Shown here: positions 7,662 to 15,955 of the stretch, in pieces
Numbering within the stretch: the stretch's first letter is position 1
How the letters are laid out: each line of letters begins with the position of its first letter
Assembly: GCF_017942085.1 (NCBI RefSeq)
Contig: NZ_JAGKSP010000008.1
Location: 62,001-126,000, forward strand
Direction: 5' to 3'
Source: Paenibacillus lignilyticus
GTDB taxonomy: Bacteria; Bacillota; Bacilli; Paenibacillales; Paenibacillaceae
Length of the DNA stretch: 64,000 nt
The notes under the pieces: generated by a model
Told to the model about the DNA's origin: nothing
The model's input: the letters and a program-made list of their open reading frames with translations, nothing else
The model's database searches: none
Translations under genes and position numbers: made by a program

Positions 7662-9489
7662 CGACCTTCACCTCATTGCTGTAGTATACGGCCTGCATAT
7701 CGAACATCTTCTTGTAGGTGCCGCCTTGAGCAATAAGCGCTTGATGCGTGCCGTATTCCTCAATCCGGCCATCGTTGAACACCGCGATATTCGTGCAAAA
7801 CCGCGTACTGGAGAGTCGATGCGAAATATAAATGGCGGTCTTCTCGCCGATCATCCGATCGAAGCTTTGATAGACCTCATACTCCGCCAATGCATCAAGC
7901 GCGGATGTCGGTTCATCAAGCACGACAATCGGCGCATCCTTATAGAGCGCCCTGGCGAGCGCGATCTTCTGGTTCTGGCCGCCGGAGAACTCGATCCCCT
8001 CTTCGTCCAGCACCTTCTGTACGTAAGTATCGTAGCCCTTTGGCAAATTGGCGATTTTGTCGCCCAGCCCGGCCCCTTGAACGGCACGCTCGACTTTATC
8101 GGCATCCAGCACTTCCAGCTCTCGCACGGCGACATTTTCCTTCACCGAAAAAGCAAACATCATAATCTCCTGGAACACGACGGAGAACATTTGGTAATAC
8201 GTCTTCTTATCAAAATGGCGAATGTCCGTTCCGTTCAGCAAAATCCGCCCTTCCGTCGGCTCATAAATCCGCGTCAGCAGTTTGATGAAGGTGGTTTTGC
8301 CTGCCCCGTTCAATCCGATAATCGCCAGTCGTTCTTTAGGCTTGAGTACAATTGAAACGTTTCGAAGCGCATAATCGTCCCGCCCGGAATACTGGAACGA
8401 CACGTTCTGAAATTCAATGGTATAAGAGGCCTTCGAATCAGGCGCGAGCGCGATTCGTTCCAAGGAATTGTCCCGAATCGGCAGCTCGATAAACGCCAGA
8501 TAGTCGTCCACGCGCATATTTTGCTGCAAATACTCTGCGAACCGTTCCAGCAGTTGACCGAAGTTCGAGGAGAATGCCCGAACGGCGGCCGCGTACATCG
8601 TAAAGTCTGCAATCGACAAATCCGCATACAGCACTTTATAGATCAGCCAAGCGTAAAGCACGGCCTCCTGCACGACAATGCCGATATTGTATACCGCATC
8701 GATAATGATGTAGCGTTTGCGGAGCAGCCAGCTCTTCGCGATGTCAACGCTCACAACACTCCAAAACTTATCTGACAGCCACTTGCTTAAACCGAACAAA
8801 CGGATGTCTTTGCCGAATTTGAAATTTTTCGTCGCCGCCATGATATAGTCCGTCTGCCGAAATATCGTAGAGAGAGAATCGAGGATGCTTTTCTCCACAT
8901 AACGGTTGCGCAAATTGACATAGAAATTGATCGAAATGATGATGCCGAGGACTAGAATAACAACCACATTCAAGTTAAGCAGTATGGCCGAGCAGCCGAT
9001 GACGACGAGCGCCCGGTTCAAAATCTCCGTTACGCTGTGAAGCAGCCCCTCGACCCCGTTTCCGTCATTTTGTACCGCATTGTCTGCTTTCTGACTGAAA
9101 TCGAGCACCTTTGCATTCTCAATATCCTCTTGATTCATCTCCATGAACTTCTTCCCCGACAGGCGAATAAGCTGCATGCGGAATACGGAGAAGCGGGGCC
9201 ATACTTGATGCGTGGACCATGTGGCAATCGCTTGAGCTGCAAACAGCAGCAAGCCAAGTCCGATAATGACGGTGTACAGGCCCTTCAAATTACGGCTTTG
9301 CGCGATGGCATCCAGCACTAATTTGGGGATCAGGACTACAATCATCGGTACAACCGCCTCGGCGATCGCCGCCACCGCCATGAAGAGGACCGCTGCTGTG
9401 TCATGCCGCCACAACGCGGTCAGGAGCCACTTCAGGTTGCGAATGAGTGTTTTCTTCGGACTGAGCGCCGCCTGTGTTTCCACAATCAT
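7654..9489 (-). CDS. ABC transporter, fused membrane and ATPase domains, first subunit
   Basis: A 611-residue exporter half with an N-terminal six-helix membrane domain and a C-terminal ATPase domain. It carries GLNGAGKTT (Walker A), FSGGQNQKIALARA (signature), VVLDEPTSALD (Walker B) and YISHRL. Both members of the pair look catalytically intact, unlike the many heterodimeric exporters that have one degenerate site. It begins 72 bp after the DUF4097 gene in the same direction, with no clear terminator between, so the four genes from 11.1 to 5.8 kb may be one unit. Confidence 0.88.
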   Translation of the reverse strand: MIVETQAALSPKKTLIRNLKWLLTALWRHDTAAVLFMAVAAIAEAVVPMIVVLIPKLVLDAIAQSRNLKGLYTVIIGLGLLLFAAQAIATWSTHQVWPRFSVFRMQLIRLSGKKFMEMNQEDIENAKVLDFSQKADNAVQNDGNGVEGLLHSVTEILNRALVVIGCSAILLNLNVVVILVLGIIISINFYVNLRNRYVEKSILDSLSTIFRQTDYIMAATKNFKFGKDIRLFGLSKWLSDKFWSVVSVDIAKSWLLRKRYIIIDAVYNIGIVVQEAVLYAWLIYKVLYADLSIADFTMYAAAVRAFSSNFGQLLERFAEYLQQNMRVDDYLAFIELPIRDNSLERIALAPDSKASYTIEFQNVSFQYSGRDDYALRNVSIVLKPKERLAIIGLNGAGKTTFIKLLTRIYEPTEGRILLNGTDIRHFDKKTYYQMFSVVFQEIMMFAFSVKENVAVRELEVLDADKVERAVQGAGLGDKIANLPKGYDTYVQKVLDEEGIEFSGGQNQKIALARALYKDAPIVVLDEPTSALDALAEYEVYQSFDRMIGEKTAIYISHRLSSTRFCTNIAVFNDGRIEEYGTHQALIAQGGTYKKMFDMQAVYYSNEVKVVG

Positions 9490-9561
9490 CCTTCTTTCAA
9501 AATGGAAGTGTAAGGAATTCCCGGTATAAGGGATGTCTTCCTCAGGAGCAATACATGCAAG

Positions 9562-10698
9562 CTAAAATTCGTCGCTCACATGGATCGATCCGTTGTGGGA
9601 AGAAGCCTCCACATAGGTAAGTTCCTCTTCCCCTTGCCGGAATGTTTGGCAGGAGTCGGCATCATCGCCTTGTTTCTTGTCGACCAGCTGTTGGCCATTC
9701 AAGCGGCAGGCCGCGCGACCATGATTGACGTTTAATTCGCCGTAAACACCGGTCGAATGAGCCGGGAACTGAATCGTAATGTTGCCATTATGTGTTTTAG
9801 CGGTAATGCTGCTTTCTGAGGTCGCATTCGCTACCAGAATCTCAATCTTCCCATTTTGCGATTTGCATGCCAATTCCTCGAACTGACAGTTCGCTTTGAT
9901 GTTGCCGTTCTGCGTGTGTACCTCTATCGTCTCGGCTATAACGCCGTCTGTATGGACGGAACCGTTCGTTGTGCGGCATTCCAGCTTTTCCAGCTGGCCT
10001 TTCGCCGTAATCTTGCCGTTCGTTGTCGTAAGCACAGCCGATTCGGCTAGGAGCCCCCCTATGTGAATAAAGCCGTTAACCGTTGTTACATTCACCTGTT
10101 CCGCCTGCATGCCTTCAATCTCGATACTTCCGTTGTTCGATGTGAATGCAGCCGTCTCTGAGTTCATCTGCTGGACATCAAGGCCACCGTTCGTCGCGGA
10201 CATGTGGAACAACTCGTAGGCTTGTCCTTGCGGAACTTGAATGGTTACGGCGAGATCTACTTGACGGCCGTTCAGATCGTCCGTCTTCAAGCTGAATCGG
10301 TAACGTTCGTCATCGGAGCTCTGAGTAACCGCCTCCTGCAGCCATTGGGACAAATCGAAGTCACTGCCCGGTCTATCCATCCTTGCCGTAACGTTCACCT
10401 GAGTGAAGGGCTGGTCCCATGCCCGGTACCGGATGGACGCATTATCCGTCGCAAATTCCACATACTCCGTCGGAAACGTATGATGCTTGCTTTCCCAGTA
10501 AGCCTCGCCTTGTCCCCGTTGCGTTATCTGTCCGCTTCCGTCTTCGTTAAGCTGCGGAGCGGGAGCGACCGCAATTTCCTCGACTTCAACCGGCTTACTC
10601 TCGCCTCGCTCGAGTGCCTCGAGCAGCGCCAAGCCTTCCTCTACGGTAATTTTCCGCTCCTCGATCATTCTCGTAATCATCGTCCGTTCTTCACGCAT
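9562..10698 (-). CDS. DUF4097-family protein with N-terminal SHOCT-like segment
   Basis: A 378-residue protein without signal peptide or membrane helix. Residues 1-35 form a short helical segment (MIEERKITVEEGLALLEALE) that is SHOCT-like. Residues about 75-375 contain many short beta strands with repeated TTNG, TQNG and SHNGSI turns, the pattern of the DUF4097 (YvlB-like) beta-helix family. The biochemical role is unknown; related proteins are linked to envelope-stress loci. It follows the DUF2089 gene by 15 bp and shares the ITVEEaL motif with it. AAAGGAG supports the ATG start. Confidence 0.82.
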   Translation of the reverse strand: MREERTMITRMIEERKITVEEGLALLEALERGESKPVEVEEIAVAPAPQLNEDGSGQITQRGQGEAYWESKHHTFPTEYVEFATDNASIRYRAWDQPFTQVNVTARMDRPGSDFDLSQWLQEAVTQSSDDERYRFSLKTDDLNGRQVDLAVTIQVPQGQAYELFHMSATNGGLDVQQMNSETAAFTSNNGSIEIEGMQAEQVNVTTVNGFIHIGGLLAESAVLTTTNGKITAKGQLEKLECRTTNGSVHTDGVIAETIEVHTQNGNIKANCQFEELACKSQNGKIEILVANATSESSITAKTHNGNITIQFPAHSTGVYGELNVNHGRAACRLNGQQLVDKKQGDDADSCQTFRQGEEELTYVEASSHNGSIHVSDEF

Positions 10699-10713
10699 AT
10701 CGCAATCGCTCCT

Positions 10714-11103
10714 TTATTTTTTGTTGGCCTGGATGAGCTTCAACGCTTCTTCCACGGTTATCGCGCCTTCATCGAGCTTCGTTAAAATTTGCTTGCGCTG
10801 TGAATCTTCTGCAGGGACAGGTGCCTCTGCCGGCACGGCTTGGTAACCAAGCGCTTCCACGATGTGGTCAAGCCGGTTCCGTACCGTCGGATACGAGATG
10901 CTGAGCTCCTTCTCCATCTCCCGGATGTTCCCCCGAACTTTCAAGAAAACCTCCACGAATTTCAGCTGTTCGTCGTTAAGGGAAGCCAATCGGGTCGATT
11001 CGAAGCTGCCTTTAATCGTCGTGTGGCAATGATCGCATTTGAGCTCTTGGATCGTCAGCTTATTCTCGCATACGGGACATTGCTGCGGTGGTGGATACTT
11101 CAG
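10714..11103 (-). CDS. DUF2089-family zinc-ribbon and HTH protein, probable CTG start
   Basis: A putative regulator. The zinc ribbon is CPVC then CDHC near the N terminus, followed by a helix-turn-helix-like region (NIREMEKELSISYPTVRNRLDHI). The C-terminal end (DEGAITVEEALKLIQ) is SHOCT-like. The frame is open back to an ATG at 11178, but the extra 25 residues are AT-rich and unlike the family. AAGGAGG lies inside that extension, 7 bases before CTG at 11103-11101, exactly where family members begin (M-KYP). I therefore place the start at this CTG, giving 129 residues. Its partner gene is 15 bp downstream. Confidence 0.8.
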   Translation of the reverse strand: MKYPPPQQCPVCENKLTIQELKCDHCHTTIKGSFESTRLASLNDEQLKFVEVFLKVRGNIREMEKELSISYPTVRNRLDHIVEALGYQAVPAEAPVPAEDSQRKQILTKLDEGAITVEEALKLIQANKK

Positions 11104-11300
11104 AGCAATCCCTCCTTCTATTTTGATAGTGATTTTAAAAATTTGTATCGTATATTGAATTATATTAAACATAAACATTTAATTTTACAAGTTATAAATT
11201 GAATAATTTAATATTCACTTTGTAGCCACTCATATCCTGCAGTTCTTGCAGTGCGACATCGAAGAGGTGATCCTGGACCGAAATTGCTACCGCTTCCAGG

Positions 11301-11825
11301 ATTCTAACGAATCGTAGAAGCCTTATTTGGCCGAATTTCTCGCCGATAGGATTCTAACGAATCGTACAGGTCTTATTTAGGTAAAATCCACCCATTTCCG
11401 CCCGCAAACTGCCAAATAGCGTCTCTACGATTCGTTAGAGCTTTTCCCTCGATAATCTAATGCATTGTAGAGGCCTTATTGCGCGGGATTTCCTCGCTTC
11501 CAGGATTCTAACGAATCATAGAAGCCTTATTTGGGCCGAATTTCTCGCCGCTAAGATTCTAACGAATCGTACAGGTCTTATTTAGGTCAAAACGCCCCTT
11601 TTCTGCGCGCAAACTGCCAAATAGCGTCTCTACGATTCGTTAGAATTTTTTCGAGCCTATTTCGAGGCAAATAAGCCTTGTACGATTCGTTAGGGCTTTC
11701 CCTCGATAATCTAATCCATCGTAGAGGCCGTATCGGGCGGGATTTCCTTGCTTCTAGGATTCTAACGAATCGCAGAAGCCTTATTTGGCCGAATTTCTCG
11801 CCGCTCGAATGCTAACGAATCGTCC
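11301..11825. repeat. Eleven-copy TTCTAACGAATCGTA repeat in both orientations
   Basis: Centres of the CGAATCG core lie at 11311, 11361, 11431, 11464, 11515, 11566, 11636, 11686, 11718, 11769 and 11819. Steps are 50, 70, 33, 51, 51, 70, 50, 32, 51 and 50, so a higher-order pattern (50/51, 70, 32/33) is itself duplicated. Copies at 11431, 11636 and 11686 are inverted. Flanks such as GCCTTATTTGGCC and TTTCTCGCCG are shared. The array lies upstream of the DUF2089 gene and behind the mal operon. No gene was seen in 11104-12034. Confidence 0.95.
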
Positions 11826-11902
11826 AGGTCTGGTTCGTTAGTTTGCTTCAAATCGAGCCAATTGGTTGAACTCAACTCAGCCAACCATTCGACCAGCCTC
11901 GC

Positions 11903-11954
11903 TTATCCCCAACCTTACACACATATTATCCACACTATCCACAACTTACTCACA
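11903..11954. promoter_or_regulatory. Cluster of DnaA-box-like 9-mers
   Basis: TTATCCACA, the consensus DnaA box, occurs at 11926-11934, directly followed by CTATCCACA (11935-11943). TTATCCCCA lies at 11903-11911; TTACACACA (11915-11923) and TTACTCACA (11946-11954) differ at two positions. All are on the same strand within 52 bp. This looks like an intergenic DnaA-binding cluster rather than an origin, because no dnaA/dnaN genes or DNA-unwinding region are present. Confidence 0.5.
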
Positions 11955-11975
11955 ATGCCGCACCGATGCATACAC

Positions 11976-12028
11976 AAAAAAAGCTGCCCCACCCGGGATC
12001 ATCCTCCGATGATCCCAGGCGGAACAGC
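11976..12028 (-). terminator. Terminator of the mal operon
   Basis: On the minus strand a long, slightly imperfect stem (core GGGATCATC/GATGATCCC, then GCTG/CAGC at the base) ends in seven Us. It begins 7 bp after the stop codon of the lipoprotein amylase, the last gene of the operon. Confidence 0.87.
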
Positions 12029-12034
12029 CCCTAA

Positions 12035-13675
12035 CTATTGCAAAACAACCGTGCTATACGGCGGCAGCTTCAACTTGCCTTCGCCTAATTTCGCGCCGTC
12101 CTTGCTGGAGCGCGCGATTTCCTTGAACTCATCCTTCGCTGCGTTTCCGCCCGAAGTCAGATCGATAATCTGCTCCGTCTTCGACATATTGTGCACGACG
12201 AGAACCTTCTGATCGTTCGTCACTCGGTAATAAGCAGCAACGGCCGGGCTATCGGTGTTTTTCTCTACAATCGTGCCATCGCGCAAGGCTGGCAGTTCAT
12301 TACGCCAAGCGATCAGCTTCTTGTAATGCGAGAGCAGCGAGTTCGGATCAGCCTGCTCCGCCTCGACCGAAACCGTATTCGGCGTCGTGTTGTAACGGGA
12401 GGCTTCCCAGGTCGTCTGCCCTTTGCCGCCCGCCGTCCCCGATGCATGCCAAGGCATCGGCTCGCGTATCGCTTCGTCGGGCTTCATCCCCTTCATGCCC
12501 AGCTCCTCACCGTAGTAGATGAACGGATTACCCGGAAGCGTAAGCAGCAGGGCTGCCGCCATCTTGGCATGATCGACATTGCCGCCAAGCTCGCTCATCG
12601 TCCGGTTCTGGTCGTGATTCGTCAGAAACGGCGCATCCACGAACGCACCATTCGATGACTTGTTGTACATCTCGTAGATGCGGCCGAGACTAAACGCAAT
12701 ATCGGGATTCTGCTCCCGATCCGCGCCGGACAGCAGCTTCTTCGCCAAATCAAAGTTAAAGGCAGAATCAAGCGCTTGATCCAGGTACGGCGCGATAATA
12801 ACCGAAGAATCCCAGACTTCGCCTACGATATAGGCATCCTTCTTCGTGCCGGCAATACCTTTACGGAACTCCTGCCACCACTTCTGATTGCTCGCTTTTA
12901 CAGCATCCGTGTTGATGGTGGATGCGAAGTCACCGTAAATATGCTTCGCCGCATCCATCCGGAACCCGTCCAAGCCTTGCTCCAGCCAGTAGTTGCCGAC
13001 CTTGATCATTTCGCTGCGTACAGCAGGTTCGTCAAAATTCAGGTCAGGCATCCCTTCCCAGAAGTCGCCCAGGTACTTCAAGCTTCCGAATGGATGCCAC
13101 GGATTGCCGCCCACAGCACCGTCTGCCGGCACCTGTGCATCCGCTTCCTCAATATGATACCAATTTCGATAAGGGCTCTTCGGATCGGCGATCGCGGATT
13201 TGAACCAAGGATGTTCATTGCTCGTATGATTGACGACCAAATCCATAATAACCTTAATCCCAAGCTTATGCGCCGCATTCGTCAGCTTCTTCAGATCCTC
13301 CGGCGTGCCGTAATCTTTGTTCACGCCATAATAATCCGTGACATCATAACCATGATAGCTGGGTGAAGGATTAATCGGCATCAGCCAGATCCCGCCAATC
13401 CCCAGTTCCTTCAGGTAGCTCAGCTTCTCCGTCACGCCATTGAGATCGCCAATGCCATCTCCGTTGGAGTCCGAGAAGGAACGAACAAAGATTTCATAAT
13501 AAACCGTCCCCGGCTGCTCATCGACCTGTGCCGCAACCGCTTCTTTTCCAACCTTCTTCTCTTGCTCCCGTTCGTTCTTAGAAGAGGAGCAACCTGCCAG
13601 CACGCTGATTAGAAGAGCGGCGGCCAATGTGGCCGCCGCGATTTTGTTGCTTATACATGTACGGATGATCATCAC
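12035..13675 (-). CDS. Alpha-amylase family lipoprotein, GH13
   Basis: An extracellular, membrane-tethered maltodextrin- or starch-degrading enzyme of 546 residues. The signal peptide ends in the lipobox LAGC near residue 29, followed by a charged linker. GH13 regions seen: DLVVNHTS, GFRMDAAKH (nucleophile Asp), IVGEVWDS (acid/base Glu) and FLTNHDQNR. It is the last gene of malE-malF-malG-amylase and overlaps malG by 4 bp (ATGA type), so expression is coupled to the transporter. It would produce oligosaccharides at the cell surface for import. Confidence 0.93.
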   Translation of the reverse strand: MMIIRTCISNKIAAATLAAALLISVLAGCSSSKNEREQEKKVGKEAVAAQVDEQPGTVYYEIFVRSFSDSNGDGIGDLNGVTEKLSYLKELGIGGIWLMPINPSPSYHGYDVTDYYGVNKDYGTPEDLKKLTNAAHKLGIKVIMDLVVNHTSNEHPWFKSAIADPKSPYRNWYHIEEADAQVPADGAVGGNPWHPFGSLKYLGDFWEGMPDLNFDEPAVRSEMIKVGNYWLEQGLDGFRMDAAKHIYGDFASTINTDAVKASNQKWWQEFRKGIAGTKKDAYIVGEVWDSSVIIAPYLDQALDSAFNFDLAKKLLSGADREQNPDIAFSLGRIYEMYNKSSNGAFVDAPFLTNHDQNRTMSELGGNVDHAKMAAALLLTLPGNPFIYYGEELGMKGMKPDEAIREPMPWHASGTAGGKGQTTWEASRYNTTPNTVSVEAEQADPNSLLSHYKKLIAWRNELPALRDGTIVEKNTDSPAVAAYYRVTNDQKVLVVHNMSKTEQIIDLTSGGNAAKDEFKEIARSSKDGAKLGEGKLKLPPYSTVVLQ

Positions 13676-14511
13676 CCCTTGGATGCCCCCGCAGTGAGTC
13701 CTTCCACGAGGAACTTCTGCAGAAACGCGAACAGAATCATAATCGGAATCGCAATCATAACAGCGCCTGCCGCGAACATCGTGAAGTTACTGTTCTGGAA
13801 GTTCGCCACCATGTCCCACATGCCGACCGCAAGCGTCCAGTTTTCTTTGGAACGCAGAACAAGTCTGGCGAAGATAAAGTCTACCCATGCACCTGTAAAC
13901 GTCGTTAGTCCGATATACGTAAGCATTGGACGCGACAGCGGCAGCATAATGCGCCAGAAGATCGTTAAGTGGCTTGCTCCGTCAATCCGCGCCGCTTCAT
14001 CCAAGCTCCGCGGAATCGTATCGTAGAACCCTTTTACAATGAAACCGCCAAGCACAGATCCCGAAGAATAGACGAGAACGAGCGCTGCATGCGTATCAAG
14101 CAAATCCAGCTGAAGCAGCAGGATATAGATTGCGACCATGCTCATGAAACCCGGGAACATCCCCAGGACAAGCATCGTAGTGAGCAACGTTTTACGACCC
14201 TTGAACCGGAAACGCGACAAAGCGTACATACTCAGCGTAGTCAGCAAGGTCGAAAGAAGCATCGACAGTGTAGCGATCTTCAGCGTGTTCCAATACCAGC
14301 GGCCGAAGCTGAAGCTAGGTGAAGTGAACAGCTCCTTGAAATGGATAAGAGTCGGATGACTCGGGAAGAACTGTTCGCTAAACAGCGCGCTGCCGGGACG
14401 CAGAGCTGAGAACAGCACCCATACAGCCGGATAAATCGCACAAATCGCAATTAGGGTCAGAATGATATAGGTCAACGTTAAACGGAAGACGTTCCTCGAT
14501 TTCATACTCAT
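13672..14511 (-). CDS. malG: Maltodextrin ABC transporter permease, MalG type
   Basis: A 279-residue inner-membrane permease with six predicted helices. The cytoplasmic EAA loop that docks to the MsmX/MalK-type ATPase is visible (DEAARIDGASHLTIF). It overlaps malF by 4 bp upstream and the lipoprotein amylase by 4 bp downstream. No ATPase gene lies in the operon, as is usual for Bacillota sugar transporters that share one MsmX-like ATPase. The symbol rests on context and similarity to MalG/MdxG. Confidence 0.88.
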   Translation of the reverse strand: MSMKSRNVFRLTLTYIILTLIAICAIYPAVWVLFSALRPGSALFSEQFFPSHPTLIHFKELFTSPSFSFGRWYWNTLKIATLSMLLSTLLTTLSMYALSRFRFKGRKTLLTTMLVLGMFPGFMSMVAIYILLLQLDLLDTHAALVLVYSSGSVLGGFIVKGFYDTIPRSLDEAARIDGASHLTIFWRIMLPLSRPMLTYIGLTTFTGAWVDFIFARLVLRSKENWTLAVGMWDMVANFQNSNFTMFAAGAVMIAIPIMILFAFLQKFLVEGLTAGASKG

Positions 14512-15821
14512 TGGATCATATCCTCCTCTTTAAACGACCGTGAACGACGGTAGCTCCAAATCGAGAGCGAAGCGACAATCACGAAGATGATAATACCGAT
14601 CGCGGATGCAAAATTATACTTGTTGTTGTTAAGCGTCAGCTTGTACAGCCACGTAACGAGCAAGTCGGTGCTGCCTGCGTATTGATAGTCACCCTTAACC
14701 GGATCGCCGTTCGTCAGCAGGAAGATGACGTTGAAGTTATTGATGTTACCTGCAAATTGCGTAATGAGAATCGGCGTTGTGGCAAAGAACACGAAAGGCA
14801 GCGTGATTACGCGAAGCTTCTGGAACGCTGTAGCGCCATCCACCTCTGCAGCCTCGTACATATCTCTTGGGATCGCAGTAAGTACGCCAAGAATAAGGAC
14901 CATGGAGACCGGAATCCCGACCCACATGTTGACGAGAATTACGGTTACCTTCGCCCAGAACGGATCGGTCAGCCAAGGAAGCTTGCCAATGCCGAAATAG
15001 CCGAGATACTGATTAATCGGCCCGAATTGGCCGTTAAATAAGTTACGCATGACGAGCAGCGAGATGAGCTGCGGAATCGCGTAAGGAATGATAAAGATCG
15101 AACGCCACATGCCTTTGAAACGGATGCCTTGCTGATTGATCAGGAGCGCGACGAACAAACCGCCGAAGTACGTCGTAACGGTGGCGATAACCGCCCAAAT
15201 AACCGTCCAAGCGAAAACGCCGTAGAACGTATGGCTCCACGTCTTTAATTGGAGCAAATCGATAAACGTCTGGAACCCAACCCAATCGACAAGCTTCGCA
15301 GGCGGAATATGCTCCGGTGCGGAGTAGTTGGTGAATGCCAGCAGGATCGCCATCAAAATCGGCATGATCGTTAAGAACAGCACGGAGATGGCAGGCAGCG
15401 TCAGCAGCAGCTGAGGGAACCGTTTGTCGGTTACATAGCTGACGGATTGTTTAAACGATGCCGGTGTTACGCCTTGATCCCGCAGCTTGCCGGTTCGGTT
15501 CGCATCCCTGACGTTCATCACATAGATGACAACAAATAAGCTGAATAAAATCAGAATAACAAGCCCGCCGATCAATAAGTTGACGGAGTGGTCGCCGACT
15601 ACGTTCTTATAGCGTTTGCCGATTTTCACGAGCTTCGTCGGCGTATCGCCCAGCGTAACAAGACCCCAAATGGCATGCGGAAGCTTCTGAATAAAGTAGT
15701 AGCCGCCCATAATTTCAACGCAAAGCAGAAGAATGCCTTTCACGAACTGACGATTGTACAGTTGACCAAGACCCATGGCGAGAACAGATAAAATAGTTGC
15801 TGTTTTTTGATGCCGCTGCAT
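14508..15821 (-). CDS. malF: Maltodextrin ABC transporter permease, MalF type
   Basis: A 437-residue permease, longer than simple sugar permeases because of an N-terminal extension of about 110 residues with extra membrane helices (GLGQLYNRQFVKGILLL), as in MalF/MdxF of related bacteria. The EAA loop is YEAAEVDGATAFQKL. It pairs with MalG and is coupled to it by a 4-bp overlap. It is separated from the binding-protein gene by a 134-bp gap with a strong hairpin. Confidence 0.88.
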   Translation of the reverse strand: MQRHQKTATILSVLAMGLGQLYNRQFVKGILLLCVEIMGGYYFIQKLPHAIWGLVTLGDTPTKLVKIGKRYKNVVGDHSVNLLIGGLVILILFSLFVVIYVMNVRDANRTGKLRDQGVTPASFKQSVSYVTDKRFPQLLLTLPAISVLFLTIMPILMAILLAFTNYSAPEHIPPAKLVDWVGFQTFIDLLQLKTWSHTFYGVFAWTVIWAVIATVTTYFGGLFVALLINQQGIRFKGMWRSIFIIPYAIPQLISLLVMRNLFNGQFGPINQYLGYFGIGKLPWLTDPFWAKVTVILVNMWVGIPVSMVLILGVLTAIPRDMYEAAEVDGATAFQKLRVITLPFVFFATTPILITQFAGNINNFNVIFLLTNGDPVKGDYQYAGSTDLLVTWLYKLTLNNNKYNFASAIGIIIFVIVASLSIWSYRRSRSFKEEDMIQ

Positions 15822-15859
15822 CCACCTCCAGCTCCTTTCCCTTGTCCGAATAAAGTTAC

Positions 15860-15892
15860 GTCACCCGCCCCTCTTGAGAAAGGGCGGGTGAC
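15860..15892 (-). other. Intercistronic hairpin between malE and malF
   Basis: A perfect 11-bp GC-rich stem (GTCACCCGCCC/GGGCGGGTGAC) with an 11-nt loop and no long U run. Such a stem after the binding-protein gene would stabilise the upstream mRNA end or cause partial termination, giving more MalE than permease. That role is inferred from position. Confidence 0.7.
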
Positions 15893-15955
15893 GGCATTGT
15901 ATGGTTGTTTATTCGCAGCCGACCCGGCTGCATCTGATGCTGCGGTCGCCGCGAA

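Noticed and set aside
11301..11825. CRISPR array
   Set aside because: Repeats are imperfect, occur in both orientations, and the sequences between them are themselves similar; no cas genes are present.
11903..11954. Replication origin
   Set aside because: DnaA boxes are present, but there is no dnaA/dnaN context, no AT-rich unwinding region and only five boxes.
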